A stretch of DNA of 64,000 bases from Pseudomonas koreensis (GCF_012986595.1 NZ_JAAQYM010000008.1:62001-126000); one strand, 5' to 3'. Positions 17,948 through 25,929 are shown, counted from the stretch's first letter. A program made the numbers and translations. The notes: a model not told the origin generated them from the sequence alone.

Positions 17948-18010
17948 AACTGGAAGGCCGGAAAATCTTTGGGGGCGGTGAATCCGGTATCTCAATCACA
18001 CCCCCCCCCT

Positions 18011-18475
18011 TGTAGGAGTGAGCCTGCTCGCGAAGGCGTCGACACATTCAACATCTCTGTCGCCTGACATACCGCCATCGCTTGCAGGCAAGCTCCCACA
18101 ATGGCCCAGCGGCAACCCACAAATTCCGATCCATACCAAAATCCCCTGTGGGAGCGAGCCTGCTCGCGAAGGTGTCGGCCCATTCAACCTCTCTGTCGCC
18201 TGACACACCGCTTTCGCTTGCAGGCAAGCTCCCACAATGGCCCTGCGGCAACACACAAATCCCGATCCATACCAAAATCCCCTGTGGGAGCGAGCCTGCT
18301 CGCGAAGGCGTCGACACATTCAACATCTCTGTCGCCTGGTACACCGCTTTCGCTTGCAGGCAAGCTCCCACAATGGCTCTGCGGCAACCCACAAATCCCG
18401 ATCCATACCAAAATCCCCCGTGGGAGCGAGCCTGCTCGCGAAGGCGTCGGCACAGCCAACATCTCAGGTATCTGA
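18011..18475. repeat. Tandem array of a 136-bp unit carrying REP elements
   Basis: A unit beginning TGT(A/G)GGAG(T/C)GAGCCTGCTCGCGAAGG starts at 18011, 18147, 18283 and 18419, exactly 136 bp apart each time. There are three full copies and a partial fourth. Each unit holds a REP element in one orientation, then a spacer (CATTCAACATCTCTGTCGCC...) and a divergent partner element (CTTGCAGGCAAGCTCCCACAATGG). Copies differ at scattered positions. Reading frames over it are by-products of the repetition. Confidence 0.92.
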
Positions 18476-18504
18476 CCCGCCACCCCCAGATCCCACCCAC
18501 AAAA

Positions 18505-18524
18505 AAGGGGACTTTCGTCCCCTT
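18505..18524 (-). terminator. Intrinsic terminator of the wcaJ-type gene
   Basis: The stem AAGGGGAC / GTCCCCTT (18505-18512 with 18517-18524) closes a TTTC loop. On the minus strand it is followed by a run of T (AAAAAA at 18501-18506 on the plus strand). It lies 30 bp beyond the stop of the minus-strand glycosyl-phosphate transferase gene. Confidence 0.85.
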
Positions 18525-18553
18525 GCGGTATTGCCTGGTCGATCACCAGTCCA

Positions 18554-19948
18554 TCAATAAATATCCTTCGACAACAGCGTAAACGGCGTCTTCACCAGGA
18601 TCTTCAGGTCCAGCCACAACGACCAGTTGTTGATGTAATGCAGGTCCATCTCCACGCGACGCTGCATCTTGTCGATGGTGTCGGTCTCGCCACGGCAGCC
18701 GCTGATTTGCGCCAGCCCGGTGATGCCCGGTTTGATTCGGTGGCGGGCCATGTACGCGAGGATTTTCCCCGAGTAGTAGTGGTTGTGCGCCACCGCGTGC
18801 GGGCGAGGGCCGACCAGGGCCATTTGCCCCTGCAGCACGTTGAACAACTGCGGCAGCTCATCCAGCGACGTGCGGCGGATGAAGCGTCCGACGGCGGTAA
18901 TGCGCGAGTCATTGCGGCTGGCCTGAACCACCTCGCGGTCATCGTGCACGCGCATCGAGCGGAATTTCCAGACTTGAATCACCTTGCCGTTCCAGCCGTG
19001 ACGATCCTGCTTGAAGAACACCGGGCCCGGCGAGTTGATCTTCACCGCCAGCGCGATGAACAGCAGCACCGGGCTCAACAGAATGATCGCCAGCAGCGCC
19101 ACGCCTTTTTCCACCAGGCTTTTGCTCAACGCAGCGGTAGGGCGGCTGGTCAGCGGGCTTTCGTTTAGGCAGATTGCCGGCAGACCGTCCACCACCTTCA
19201 CCGAGTGATTGAGCAGGGTCAGACTGTTCAAGTCCGGCACCCAGACCACATCGACGTTGGCACCGAGCAAATCGACGTACATCGCTTCGATTTTCGCCGC
19301 CTCCGCCAGCGGCAGGGTGATGTACAGACGACGGATGTCATGGTCTTTGATCAGTTGCAGCAGATCTTCCTGATCGCCGACCACACGCGGTGCATCCGCA
19401 TCCAGCTCCGCCGTCGCGCCATTGCTGACCAGACCTACCAGCGGCAGGTTTTCCACCAGGCTGATCTTCTTCGCCAGGCCCAACGCCAACTCACCCGTAC
19501 CGACGATCAACGTCTTCTGCGCGCTGGTGCGGGAACGCTGGTAGTACTTGGAGAAGGCATGCAGCGGCGCATACAACAGCGCCTGACCGAGGAAGCCGTA
19601 CACCGCCCAGCTCAACGTCACTTCACGGGAAAACACCTCGTCGGCCTTGCACACGAACGCGATGCAGACCAGTGCGACCATGGTCATCGACCAACCCATG
19701 AACAGCCGTCCGAGCCCGGTCAGGTAATTGTCCTGCTTGCGATACACGCCGCTGAACGTATACGCCGGCACCGAGGCCAATACCGCGAGTGTCGCGCACA
19801 TGCGGTAATAGAACTCGACGGTGCCCGTATGCCGTTCAGCGAGTATGAACAACAGCGCAACAATGAATGCCTGCGCCAACGCCCATTGGCCCCAGAAGGT
19901 AAGTCCCTTGAGGCCGTTATTTCGATTGATCCGTAGAGAAAGTTCCAT
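18554..19948 (-). CDS. wcaJ: Undecaprenyl-phosphate glucose phosphotransferase (WcaJ family)
   Basis: 464 aa. Initiating enzyme that moves a sugar-1-phosphate, probably glucose, from the nucleotide sugar to undecaprenyl phosphate. It has four hydrophobic N-terminal segments, a CoA-binding-like domain (KTLIVGTGELALGLAKK), a fifth hydrophobic segment (GVALLAIILLSPVLLFIALAVK), and the bacterial sugar transferase domain. Motifs there are FFKQDRHGWNGKVIQVWKFRSM, TSLDELPQLFNVLQGQMALVGPRP and RHRIKPGITGLAQISG. It stands alone on the minus strand with its own terminator and a 390-bp upstream region, so it is regulated separately from the rest of the locus. Confidence 0.94.
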   Translation of the reverse strand: MELSLRINRNNGLKGLTFWGQWALAQAFIVALLFILAERHTGTVEFYYRMCATLAVLASVPAYTFSGVYRKQDNYLTGLGRLFMGWSMTMVALVCIAFVCKADEVFSREVTLSWAVYGFLGQALLYAPLHAFSKYYQRSRTSAQKTLIVGTGELALGLAKKISLVENLPLVGLVSNGATAELDADAPRVVGDQEDLLQLIKDHDIRRLYITLPLAEAAKIEAMYVDLLGANVDVVWVPDLNSLTLLNHSVKVVDGLPAICLNESPLTSRPTAALSKSLVEKGVALLAIILLSPVLLFIALAVKINSPGPVFFKQDRHGWNGKVIQVWKFRSMRVHDDREVVQASRNDSRITAVGRFIRRTSLDELPQLFNVLQGQMALVGPRPHAVAHNHYYSGKILAYMARHRIKPGITGLAQISGCRGETDTIDKMQRRVEMDLHYINNWSLWLDLKILVKTPFTLLSKDIY

Positions 19949-20338
19949 GAGATATCCCCAGAAATACGTCCATTCAGGTTTCGACAGTTAAAGTCCGAGT
20001 TGCTAGATAGGCTTGTTGTTGTTATTGGACGAGTGTCCTGAGGTAACAACGTCGATAGGCCGAACTGTCGTCAATCAATAGACTAAGTTATTGCTGAAGA
20101 GGGTGTCTGACGAGTTCTAACAAGATGGCACAGTGCCAACTTTTTAATAAGCACATACACTGCTGTTAGAAAAGGTCGTGGAGCAGGGGGTGAATAAGTG
20201 ATGTTGTGTTTGTTACTGTAGGAGGGGTGGAGGCAGGGAGCTTTATTTTACCAGGGAGGTGAAGTCAAACAGAGTGCTCTTGTTGTTTTTGTAATCGCAC
20301 TGTTTTCTGTTTGTTTTGTCCGCGGATATCGGCTGTAT
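19949..20338. promoter_or_regulatory. AT-rich regulatory region upstream of wcaJ
   Basis: No gene is seen in these 390 bp. It contains CTAACA (20117-20122), a perfect 13-bp palindrome TGGCACAGTGCCA (20126-20138), and TGTTAG (20164-20169). The same CTAACA-then-TGGCAC arrangement occurs at 82-94 ahead of the wzb gene. Inference: operator and promoter of wcaJ. It also holds the 5' flank of whatever ends the neighbouring regulator transcript; no clear terminator was seen. Confidence 0.5.
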
Positions 20339-20998
20339 TTACGCCACGATGTCCTGGATGAGGCAATAACCGCGGTTTCTTACGGCACGAAACAGGCGCT
20401 CACCATTACTCGCGCTTTTGAACTTGTCCTGCAGGCGACTCAGGCACATCTCGAGACCACGATACTGCTCCGGCTCGCGGCCGATGCTGAGGATCAGGTC
20501 GTCGCGACTGACCACGCGCTCTTCGTGATTGAGCATCTTTCTGACCAGTGCGGTTTCAAGCCCGGTCAGGCTGATCTCGACGCCTTCCTTGACCAGTGCG
20601 CCTTGATCGTTGTCCAGATGCCAGGTCTCGCTGCACGGAGCGCCGTGTTCATTGGCTGAAGTCGAGTGGGCGGTGTCCGCGTTCATTGTCGGGGATTGGT
20701 GAAACGGGTTGGCCGATTGTGCGGCGAGCCATTCCGATTCGAGGGTGGCCAGTATGCGCTGGGTATCGTGTTCAATCGTACGGGCGACGTTTTTCCGAGT
20801 GCCGCTTGGGTAAGAAAACTCCATCAGCATCGGGGCGGAAGAGGGCGAAGTAGCACCTTCAATAAACATTTGTGCCTGAGACGTGCCAAACGAATTGAAG
20901 CGCTCGCTGGACAGAATGCTCTCAAGTTCACGCTGCGACGTTGTACTGTGAGTCACGACGACAAAATATTTTCTTGGGAGGGTTGTACTAGTTTCCAT
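20339..20998 (-). CDS. Winged-helix transcriptional regulator with an atypical N-terminal domain
   Basis: 219 aa. The C-terminal 90 residues form an OmpR/PhoB-type winged helix (ISLTGLETALVRKMLNHEERVVSRDDLILSIGREPEQYRGLEMCLSRLQDKF, then RAVRNRGYCLI). The N-terminal half (about 1-110) begins KYFVVVTHSTTSQRELESIL and lacks the Asp/Asp/Lys residues of a receiver domain, so it is not a classical response regulator. A serine/asparagine-rich linker joins them. It lies between wcaJ and a second regulator of similar build, so control of the polysaccharide locus is the likely job. Confidence 0.8.
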   Translation of the reverse strand: METSTTLPRKYFVVVTHSTTSQRELESILSSERFNSFGTSQAQMFIEGATSPSSAPMLMEFSYPSGTRKNVARTIEHDTQRILATLESEWLAAQSANPFHQSPTMNADTAHSTSANEHGAPCSETWHLDNDQGALVKEGVEISLTGLETALVRKMLNHEERVVSRDDLILSIGREPEQYRGLEMCLSRLQDKFKSASNGERLFRAVRNRGYCLIQDIVA

Positions 20999-21277
20999 GT
21001 CTCTCTCCTAAAATGTGCACCAAAATGGGCGAAAAGATAAATCGGCAGGCGAGCAATGACTTCCTTGGAAGTAATCGACAGGCAGGGTCTGGGCCCAAAA
21101 TGGCCCTCGATAAGTTCCACTCGTTCTGCTGCTATGTTGTGAAGTTTATTGTTATGGTTCGGTGTAGCCGCGCTCATTCAATTGCTTGATTATTAGTAGA
21201 TTTGAAGTACAACTTGAGCTGTATGGTTGCATATGACGATCCTTCGTGATTATGCAAAGAGAATGGCTGCCCGAGAC
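20999..21277. promoter_or_regulatory. Gap between the two winged-helix regulators
   Basis: 279 bp without a supported gene; AT-rich. It should hold the promoter of the minus-strand regulator ending at 20339, whose ATG (20998) is preceded by a GGAGAGA ribosome binding site. No terminator or clear inverted repeat was recognised. Confidence 0.4.
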
Positions 21278-22048
21278 TCAGGCAGTCGATATCAGACCCC
21301 GCATCAGGCGATAGCCGTAGCCGCGGATGCTCTGAATCGCGTTGGTACCATACATGTCCTTGATTTTTCCACGCAAGCGGCTGATCGATTTTTCCAGCGC
21401 TCTCGGATCGTAGAAATGGGTATTGAGCCCCATGATGCTGGCGATTTCATCATGGCTGAGAATGTGGTTGCTGGTCTGCGCAAAGGCTTCCAGGATCTTC
21501 ATCTCGGCAAACGAGATGTCGAGTTTCTGGCTGGTGCCGCCGAGCAGGCAGATACGCGTCGGGTCCAGCGTCAGATTGATATCTCGCTGCCATTCTTCGC
21601 TGTTGAAGAACTCACCGAGCAACTCCGCGCCTTCGTCGGAAAGGGTATTGAGTTTGATACAGAAGTCGGCACCCGCCAGAAAATACTTGATCTTGTTGAA
21701 GGCGCCGCGCCCGGTGATGACCGCGCAAATGATCGGCTTCAAGTTGTCGGTGCGCAGGTTCTCGATCAGCGCAAGATTGTCTTCCAGCGCTTGCGGACTG
21801 TCGATAACGATGAAGATGGCGCGATACGAACCAGAAAGTTCATTGTGCCTGGATGAACTAGTGTAGGAGCTGACATCAAGTGCCATATCAGTGCTTACGT
21901 GCTTTGCGATCAGCGCTCTAAAATGTTCGGCCACGCCACGGGTACGGCCCAGAGTGAGTACACCGGGATCGTCGTTTGTCGGGCGCGGACTTCTAGTCGC
22001 CAAGTTCCCTGAGAGCATCATGCATTGACTCGAATTAGGTGCTGACAT
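21278..22048 (-). CDS. Winged-helix regulator with degenerate receiver-like N-terminal domain
   Basis: About 256 aa. The N-terminal part (YRAIFIVIDSPQALEDNLALIENLRTDN, PIICAVITGRG, YFLAGADFCIKL) follows the alternating alpha/beta pattern of a CheY-type receiver, including the GADxxxKL end. It does not show the usual acidic pair near the N-terminus and may be a pseudo-receiver. The C-terminus is a PhoB-like winged helix (LDISFAEMKILEAFAQTSNHILSHDEIASIMG, SIRGYGYRLMRG). The start was set at ATG 22048; a TTG frame extends to 22087. Paired with the regulator at 20339, it probably controls the neighbouring polysaccharide genes. Confidence 0.78.
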   Translation of the reverse strand: MSAPNSSQCMMLSGNLATRSPRPTNDDPGVLTLGRTRGVAEHFRALIAKHVSTDMALDVSSYTSSSRHNELSGSYRAIFIVIDSPQALEDNLALIENLRTDNLKPIICAVITGRGAFNKIKYFLAGADFCIKLNTLSDEGAELLGEFFNSEEWQRDINLTLDPTRICLLGGTSQKLDISFAEMKILEAFAQTSNHILSHDEIASIMGLNTHFYDPRALEKSISRLRGKIKDMYGTNAIQSIRGYGYRLMRGLISTA

Positions 22049-22528
22049 CGGGATGTTAAAGCACCGGTTCTCATCTGTGACTGACAATTGGTAACATTCA
22101 CGCGATTTTTAGACGTGGCTCCCGAGTTTTCTAACAATAATTAAGCATTTCAAGCTTTTAGTTGATTTTCTCGGGGCTGTGAACTAGTCGTTACATGGTG
22201 GCAATATGGAATTGTGCCACTATTTTGAATCTATGGCCACGGCTTTATTCATGTCCAATTGCCACTGTCTGCTGGCGAGAGATAATGTGAGATGGATCAC
22301 ACTTTATTGATGGATCAAACTTTTTGCTACTAAAGGCCTAAATATTTTTCGAGTAGTTCGTAGGCGGACGTTTATTAACATGGCTTGAGTGTGTCTTTTG
22401 ATAAGACATATTCTCCGTCGCCTGATCAGGCAATGGGTGTCGCGTTATACCGATTGTTTAACTTCAGATACTCAATTCCTGAATGCAGTTGACCGGTCGC
22501 TCATCAAGAGCGCTCTGACGGAGGATTA
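22049..22528. promoter_or_regulatory. AT-rich divergent region between regulator and uppP
   Basis: About 480 bp with no supported gene. It contains CTAACA (22131-22136), a spaced inverted repeat GTGGCA...TGCCAC (about 22198-22220), and a perfect 12-bp palindrome GCCTGATCAGGC (22420-22431). It ends in a GGAGG site for uppP. It must contain the promoters of the minus-strand regulator and of uppP. Confidence 0.5.
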
Positions 22529-23362
22529 ATGGATTTCTGGACCTTTATCCAGGTGTTGATTTTAGGCGCAGTAGAAGGCCTGACCGAGTTCTTGCCGATC
22601 TCCAGTACCGGCCACCAGATCATCGTCGCCGACCTGCTGGACTTCGGTGGCGAACGCGCCATGGCGTTCAACATCATTATCCAGCTGGGGGCGATTCTGG
22701 CCGTGGTCTGGGAGTTTCGCCCGAAGATCTTCGACATCATCAAAGGCTTGCCCAGCCAGAGCAATGCGCAACGTTTCACTCTCAACCTGCTGATCGCCTT
22801 CCTGCCGGCGGTGGTCCTCGGCGTGCTATTTGCCGACAAAATCCATCAATACCTGTTTAACCCGATCACCGTGGCCATGGCCTTGGTGGTGGGCGGCATC
22901 ATCATGTTGTGGGCCGAACAGCGCAGCCATGTGGTGAACGTCGATCACGTCGACGACATGCGCTGGTCAGACGCGTTGAAAATCGGCTTCGTGCAATGCC
23001 TGGCGATGATCCCCGGCACGTCGCGTTCCGGCTCGACCATCATCGGCGGTTTATTGTTCGGCTTGTCCCGGAAAGCCGCCACAGAGTTCTCGTTCTTCCT
23101 CGCTATGCCGACCATGGTCGGCGCCGCGGTGTACTCCGGCTACAAATACCGCGACCTGTTCCAGGCCAGTGACCTGCCAGTGTTCGCCCTCGGTTTCGTC
23201 ATCGCCTTCATCTTTGCCATGATCGCCGTGCGCGGCCTGCTCAAATTCATCGCCAACCACAGCTATGCGGCGTTCGCCTGGTATCGGATCGCGTTTGGCT
23301 TGTTGATTCTGGCGACGTGGGTGTTTGGCTGGGTGAACTGGACGGAAGCGGCGGCGGGGTGA
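22529..23362 (+). CDS. uppP: Undecaprenyl-diphosphatase
   Basis: 277 aa integral membrane enzyme that returns undecaprenyl diphosphate to the monophosphate carrier used for peptidoglycan and surface polysaccharides; overproduction is known to give bacitracin resistance. Both signature motifs are present: EGLTEFLPISSTGH near the N-terminus and PGTSRSGSTI mid-protein. About eight hydrophobic segments are visible and the length is normal. It is a single gene with a strong GGAGG site and its own terminator. Its position beside the polysaccharide locus makes functional sense because that locus consumes the same carrier. Confidence 0.96.
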   Translation: MDFWTFIQVLILGAVEGLTEFLPISSTGHQIIVADLLDFGGERAMAFNIIIQLGAILAVVWEFRPKIFDIIKGLPSQSNAQRFTLNLLIAFLPAVVLGVLFADKIHQYLFNPITVAMALVVGGIIMLWAEQRSHVVNVDHVDDMRWSDALKIGFVQCLAMIPGTSRSGSTIIGGLLFGLSRKAATEFSFFLAMPTMVGAAVYSGYKYRDLFQASDLPVFALGFVIAFIFAMIAVRGLLKFIANHSYAAFAWYRIAFGLLILATWVFGWVNWTEAAAG

Positions 23363-23366
23363 TGCG

Positions 23367-23400
23367 CACGCCAGGCGGATCAACCCGCCTGGCGCGTTTT
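23367..23400 (+). terminator. Intrinsic terminator of uppP
   Basis: The strong GC stem CGCCAGGCGG / CCGCCTGGCG with a short ATCAA-type loop is followed by TTTT at 23397-23400. It lies directly after the uppP stop and between convergent genes. Confidence 0.88.
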
Positions 23401-23414
23401 ACGAAGGGGAGGGC

Positions 23415-24425
23415 TCAACGCCCTTGCAGCAACTCGCCGGCCTGATCCAGCAACGCCAGCGGATCCTTGGCCTTGTGAATATCCACCGACAACAACTGAC
23501 GGAATTTACGTGCCCCCGGGAACCCGGTCCCCAACCCCAGCACATGCCGGGTGATGTGATGCATCGCACCACCGGCCTGCAAATGCTCGGCAATATAAGG
23601 CCGCAACTGCGCCAGCGCCTCGGCACGGCTGATTACCGGCGCGGTGCTGCCGAACAACTGCTGATCCACCTCCGCCAGCAGATACGGATTGTGATAAGCC
23701 TCACGCCCCAGCATCACACCGTCAAAGGTCTGCAAATGCTCATGGCAGGCCTCCATCGTCTTGATCCCGCCGTTCAGCACAATCTCCAGCTCCGGAAAAT
23801 CCGCCTTCAACTGCGCCGCCACGTCATACCGCAACGGCGGAATGTCGCGATTCTCCTTCGGCGACAACCCCTCCAGAATCGCAATCCGCGCATGCACAGT
23901 AAAACTGGTACACCCGGCATCCCGCACCGTACCGACGAAATCACACAACTCGGCGTAACTGTCCCGCCCATTGATCCCGATCCGATGCTTCACCGTCACC
24001 GGAATCGACACCGCATCACGCATCGCCTTCACACAATCCGCCACCAACTGCGGATGCCCCATCAGGCATGCACCGATCATATTGTTCTGCACCCGATCAC
24101 TCGGGCAGCCAACATTAAGGTTCACCTCGTCGTAACCATGCGCCTGCGCCATGCGCGCGCAAGCGGCCAGATCCAGCGGGACGCTGCCGCCCAGTTGCAA
24201 CGCCAGCGGGTGCTCGGCTTCGTTGTGACGGAGGAAACGTTCGTGATCGCCATTGAGGAGGGCGCCGGTGGTGACCATTTCGGTGTAGAGCAGGGCGTTC
24301 TTCGACAGGAGGCGTAGGAAGAAACGGCAGTGGCGGTCGGTCCAATCCATCATGGGCGCAACGGAGAACCTTCTAGACAGCGTAGAGCCGGTGTTTGTTG
24401 GGTATGTAGCTGAATTCTGTACCAT
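23415..24425 (-). CDS. dusA: tRNA-dihydrouridine(20/20a) synthase, 5' end supplied by the prophage
   Basis: 336 aa flavoenzyme that reduces uridine 20/20a in the tRNA D-loop. Family motifs: SVAPMMDWTDRHCRFF, NVGCPSDRVQNNMIGACLM (catalytic Cys), VKHRIGI, VLNGGI and MLGREAYHNPYL. The start codon at 24425 and the first roughly 20 residues (MVQNSATYPTNTGSTLSRRF) lie on the prophage side of the attachment site; the sequence encoding MMDWTD is the junction. dusA is a known integration target for such elements. Loss of the prophage would replace this N-terminus by the one remaining near 59072. Confidence 0.95.
   Translation of the reverse strand: MVQNSATYPTNTGSTLSRRFSVAPMMDWTDRHCRFFLRLLSKNALLYTEMVTTGALLNGDHERFLRHNEAEHPLALQLGGSVPLDLAACARMAQAHGYDEVNLNVGCPSDRVQNNMIGACLMGHPQLVADCVKAMRDAVSIPVTVKHRIGINGRDSYAELCDFVGTVRDAGCTSFTVHARIAILEGLSPKENRDIPPLRYDVAAQLKADFPELEIVLNGGIKTMEACHEHLQTFDGVMLGREAYHNPYLLAEVDQQLFGSTAPVISRAEALAQLRPYIAEHLQAGGAMHHITRHVLGLGTGFPGARKFRQLLSVDIHKAKDPLALLDQAGELLQGR
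24337..24363. other. Left attachment site (attL) inside dusA
   Basis: This 27-bp segment matches 59055-59081 at 22 of 27 positions, with an exact 9-bp core ATCCATCAT (24345-24353 and 59063-59071). On the minus strand it encodes VAPMMDWTD of DusA. Crossover is inferred to lie in or near the 9-bp core. Confidence 0.8.
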
Positions 24426-24519
24426 TTTGCTCTACGTGTTCTAAGCCGGTTTCAGGGGGTAAATAGGCGTTTTCTGAGGTCGGTTGGTACAATGTACCAA
24501 CCACTTTTCAAATTGTACC
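24418..24519. promoter_or_regulatory. Cluster of GGTACA/TGTACC motifs with a perfect 21-bp palindrome
   Basis: GGTTGGTACAATGTACCAACC at 24482-24502 reads the same on both strands except for its central base. Further TGTACC copies lie at 24418-24423 and 24514-24519. The cluster sits between the divergent dusA and integrase starts. GGTAC also occurs twice, 11 bp apart, at the opposite end of the prophage (58986 and 58997). Inference: integrase or excisionase arm sites, or an operator of int. Confidence 0.6.
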
Positions 24520-24527
24520 AGTTGACT

Positions 24528-25652
24528 ATGGCCACGATCAGAGCACGGAAACGCACCGACGGCAGCACCAGTTACACGGCACAGATACGCCTGTTTCGCG
24601 ATGGGACGCAAGTTTACCAAGAGAGTCAGACCTTCGCCCGAAAACAGGCCGCACAGGCTTGGGTGCGTAAAAGAGAAACCGAACTGGACGAACCAGGTGC
24701 GATCGAGCGGGCAAACCGACCTGGTGCGACGATCAAGGAAATGATCGATCGGTACTTGGTCGAGATGACCAAGGCGCGCCCTCTCGGGAAGACGAAGCTC
24801 GGCACGTTGAAGGCGATCAGCGAATCCTACCTTGGGAAGTTGAACGACAGGGATGTAAGCAGCCAGCACCTGGTCGAATATGCGTTATGGCGCATGGGCA
24901 AGGAGGGCGGGGGCGTTCAGCCTCAAACCGCCGGCAACGATCTTGCACACCTTGGCGCGGTTCTCTCGATCGCTCGGCCCGCTTGGGGATATGAGGTGGA
25001 TCCGCACGCAATGGCGGACGCCCGCCGAGTGTTGAAAAAGCTCGGTTACAACATGAAAAGCCGCGAGCGCGATCGCCGGCCCACCTTGGAAGAACTCGAC
25101 AAACTGCTGACGCACTTTCGGAGTATCCAAACCCGTCGTCCAACTTCTATCAACATGCTTAAGTTGGCTGGCTTCGCGTTGTTCTCCACGCGTAGGCAGG
25201 AAGAGATTACCCGGATCCGCTGGGATGATTTGGACGAGGCTGGCCAACGGGTTCTGGTTCGTGACATGAAGAACCCTGGGCAAAAAATCGGTAACGACGT
25301 CTGGTGTCATTTGCCTCCAGAAGCATGGGAGATCCTTCAGACCATGCCTAAAGTGTTGCCTGAGATTTTTCCTTACAGCGCTGAATCAGTGTCCACGTCC
25401 TGGACAAGGGCCTGCAAAATCCTCGGCATTGAAGATCTGCACTTTCACGATCTGCGCCACGAAGGCGTCAGTCGTCTTTTTGAAATGGATTGGGATATTC
25501 CGCGAGTGGCGAGCGTGTCGGGCCATCGAGACTGGAACTCAATGCGCCGTTATACCCACTTGCGCGGGCGAGGGGATGTTTATGCAACTTGGGAATGGTT
25601 CGAGCGCATCCTGCAGGCGCCCGTAAAACTGGGCGCCAAAACGTTGAAGTGA
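24528..25652 (+). CDS. int: Tyrosine-family phage integrase
   Basis: About 374 aa site-specific recombinase that inserts and excises the prophage at dusA. Catalytic residues visible: Arg in LFSTRRQEEITRIRW, Lys near MKNPGQK, HxxR in HDLRHEG, His in SGHRDW and the nucleophile Tyr in MRRYTHL. The N-terminus is rich in basic residues (MATIRARKRTDGS), as expected for an arm-binding domain. The frame is open from an ATG at 24492, but that codon lies inside the 21-bp palindrome, so ATG 24528 was preferred. It converges with the PrtN-like gene, leaving 1 bp between stop codons. Confidence 0.95.
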   Translation: MATIRARKRTDGSTSYTAQIRLFRDGTQVYQESQTFARKQAAQAWVRKRETELDEPGAIERANRPGATIKEMIDRYLVEMTKARPLGKTKLGTLKAISESYLGKLNDRDVSSQHLVEYALWRMGKEGGGVQPQTAGNDLAHLGAVLSIARPAWGYEVDPHAMADARRVLKKLGYNMKSRERDRRPTLEELDKLLTHFRSIQTRRPTSINMLKLAGFALFSTRRQEEITRIRWDDLDEAGQRVLVRDMKNPGQKIGNDVWCHLPPEAWEILQTMPKVLPEIFPYSAESVSTSWTRACKILGIEDLHFHDLRHEGVSRLFEMDWDIPRVASVSGHRDWNSMRRYTHLRGRGDVYATWEWFERILQAPVKLGAKTLK

Positions 25653-25653
25653 A

Positions 25654-25929
25654 TTAGCTACTGCGCGGCGCGCTATTCAGTTGATTACTTTCTTTGACTG
25701 CTGCAGCGCGCTGTTCATCCAGGTAGGCCGACAGGTCTGCAATATGAACACCTTTCGCACTTTTCTGGCTCGGCTCCATGCGAGTAATCGGGAGCTTTAT
25801 CTGCCCGGCACCCACTTTGCGTTGAAACATATCCGTTGTCAGGTGCGTGAAATAATCCTGGCACACTCGATCCAGGGGAATTACCACTTGGCCATTGTAT
25901 TGGGCCATAAGTACAAACAGCGTTTTCAT
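25654..25929 (-). CDS. prtN: PrtN-like pyocin/phage activator
   Basis: 91 aa. Matches the PrtN family, the activator of pyocin genes in P. aeruginosa, over almost its whole length: MKTLFVLMAQYNGQVVIPLDRVCQDYF, then QRKVGAGQIKLPITRMEPSQKSAKGVHIADLSAYLDEQ. In P. aeruginosa PrtN is repressed by PrtR and released after DNA damage. Here it is within a prophage, as the distal gene of the minus-strand early region, so it may link SOS to prophage or bacteriocin expression. It overlaps the upstream gene by 4 bp. Confidence 0.88.
   Translation of the reverse strand: MKTLFVLMAQYNGQVVIPLDRVCQDYFTHLTTDMFQRKVGAGQIKLPITRMEPSQKSAKGVHIADLSAYLDEQRAAAVKESNQLNSAPRSS

Noticed and set aside
15896..17995. 699-codon open frame opposite gfcD, and similar long antisense frames opposite wzc, galE, dusA and the chemoreceptor
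   Set aside because: They arise from high third-position GC of the sense genes; the translations are Arg/His/Gln-rich without family resemblance.
18011..18475. CRISPR-like regular spacing
   Set aside because: The whole 136-bp unit including the spacer is repeated, so there are no unique spacers; no cas genes are present.
18018..18582. Several 60-170 codon frames across the 136-bp tandem array
   Set aside because: They are translations of REP repeats (repeated peptides such as GSEPAREG) and not genes.
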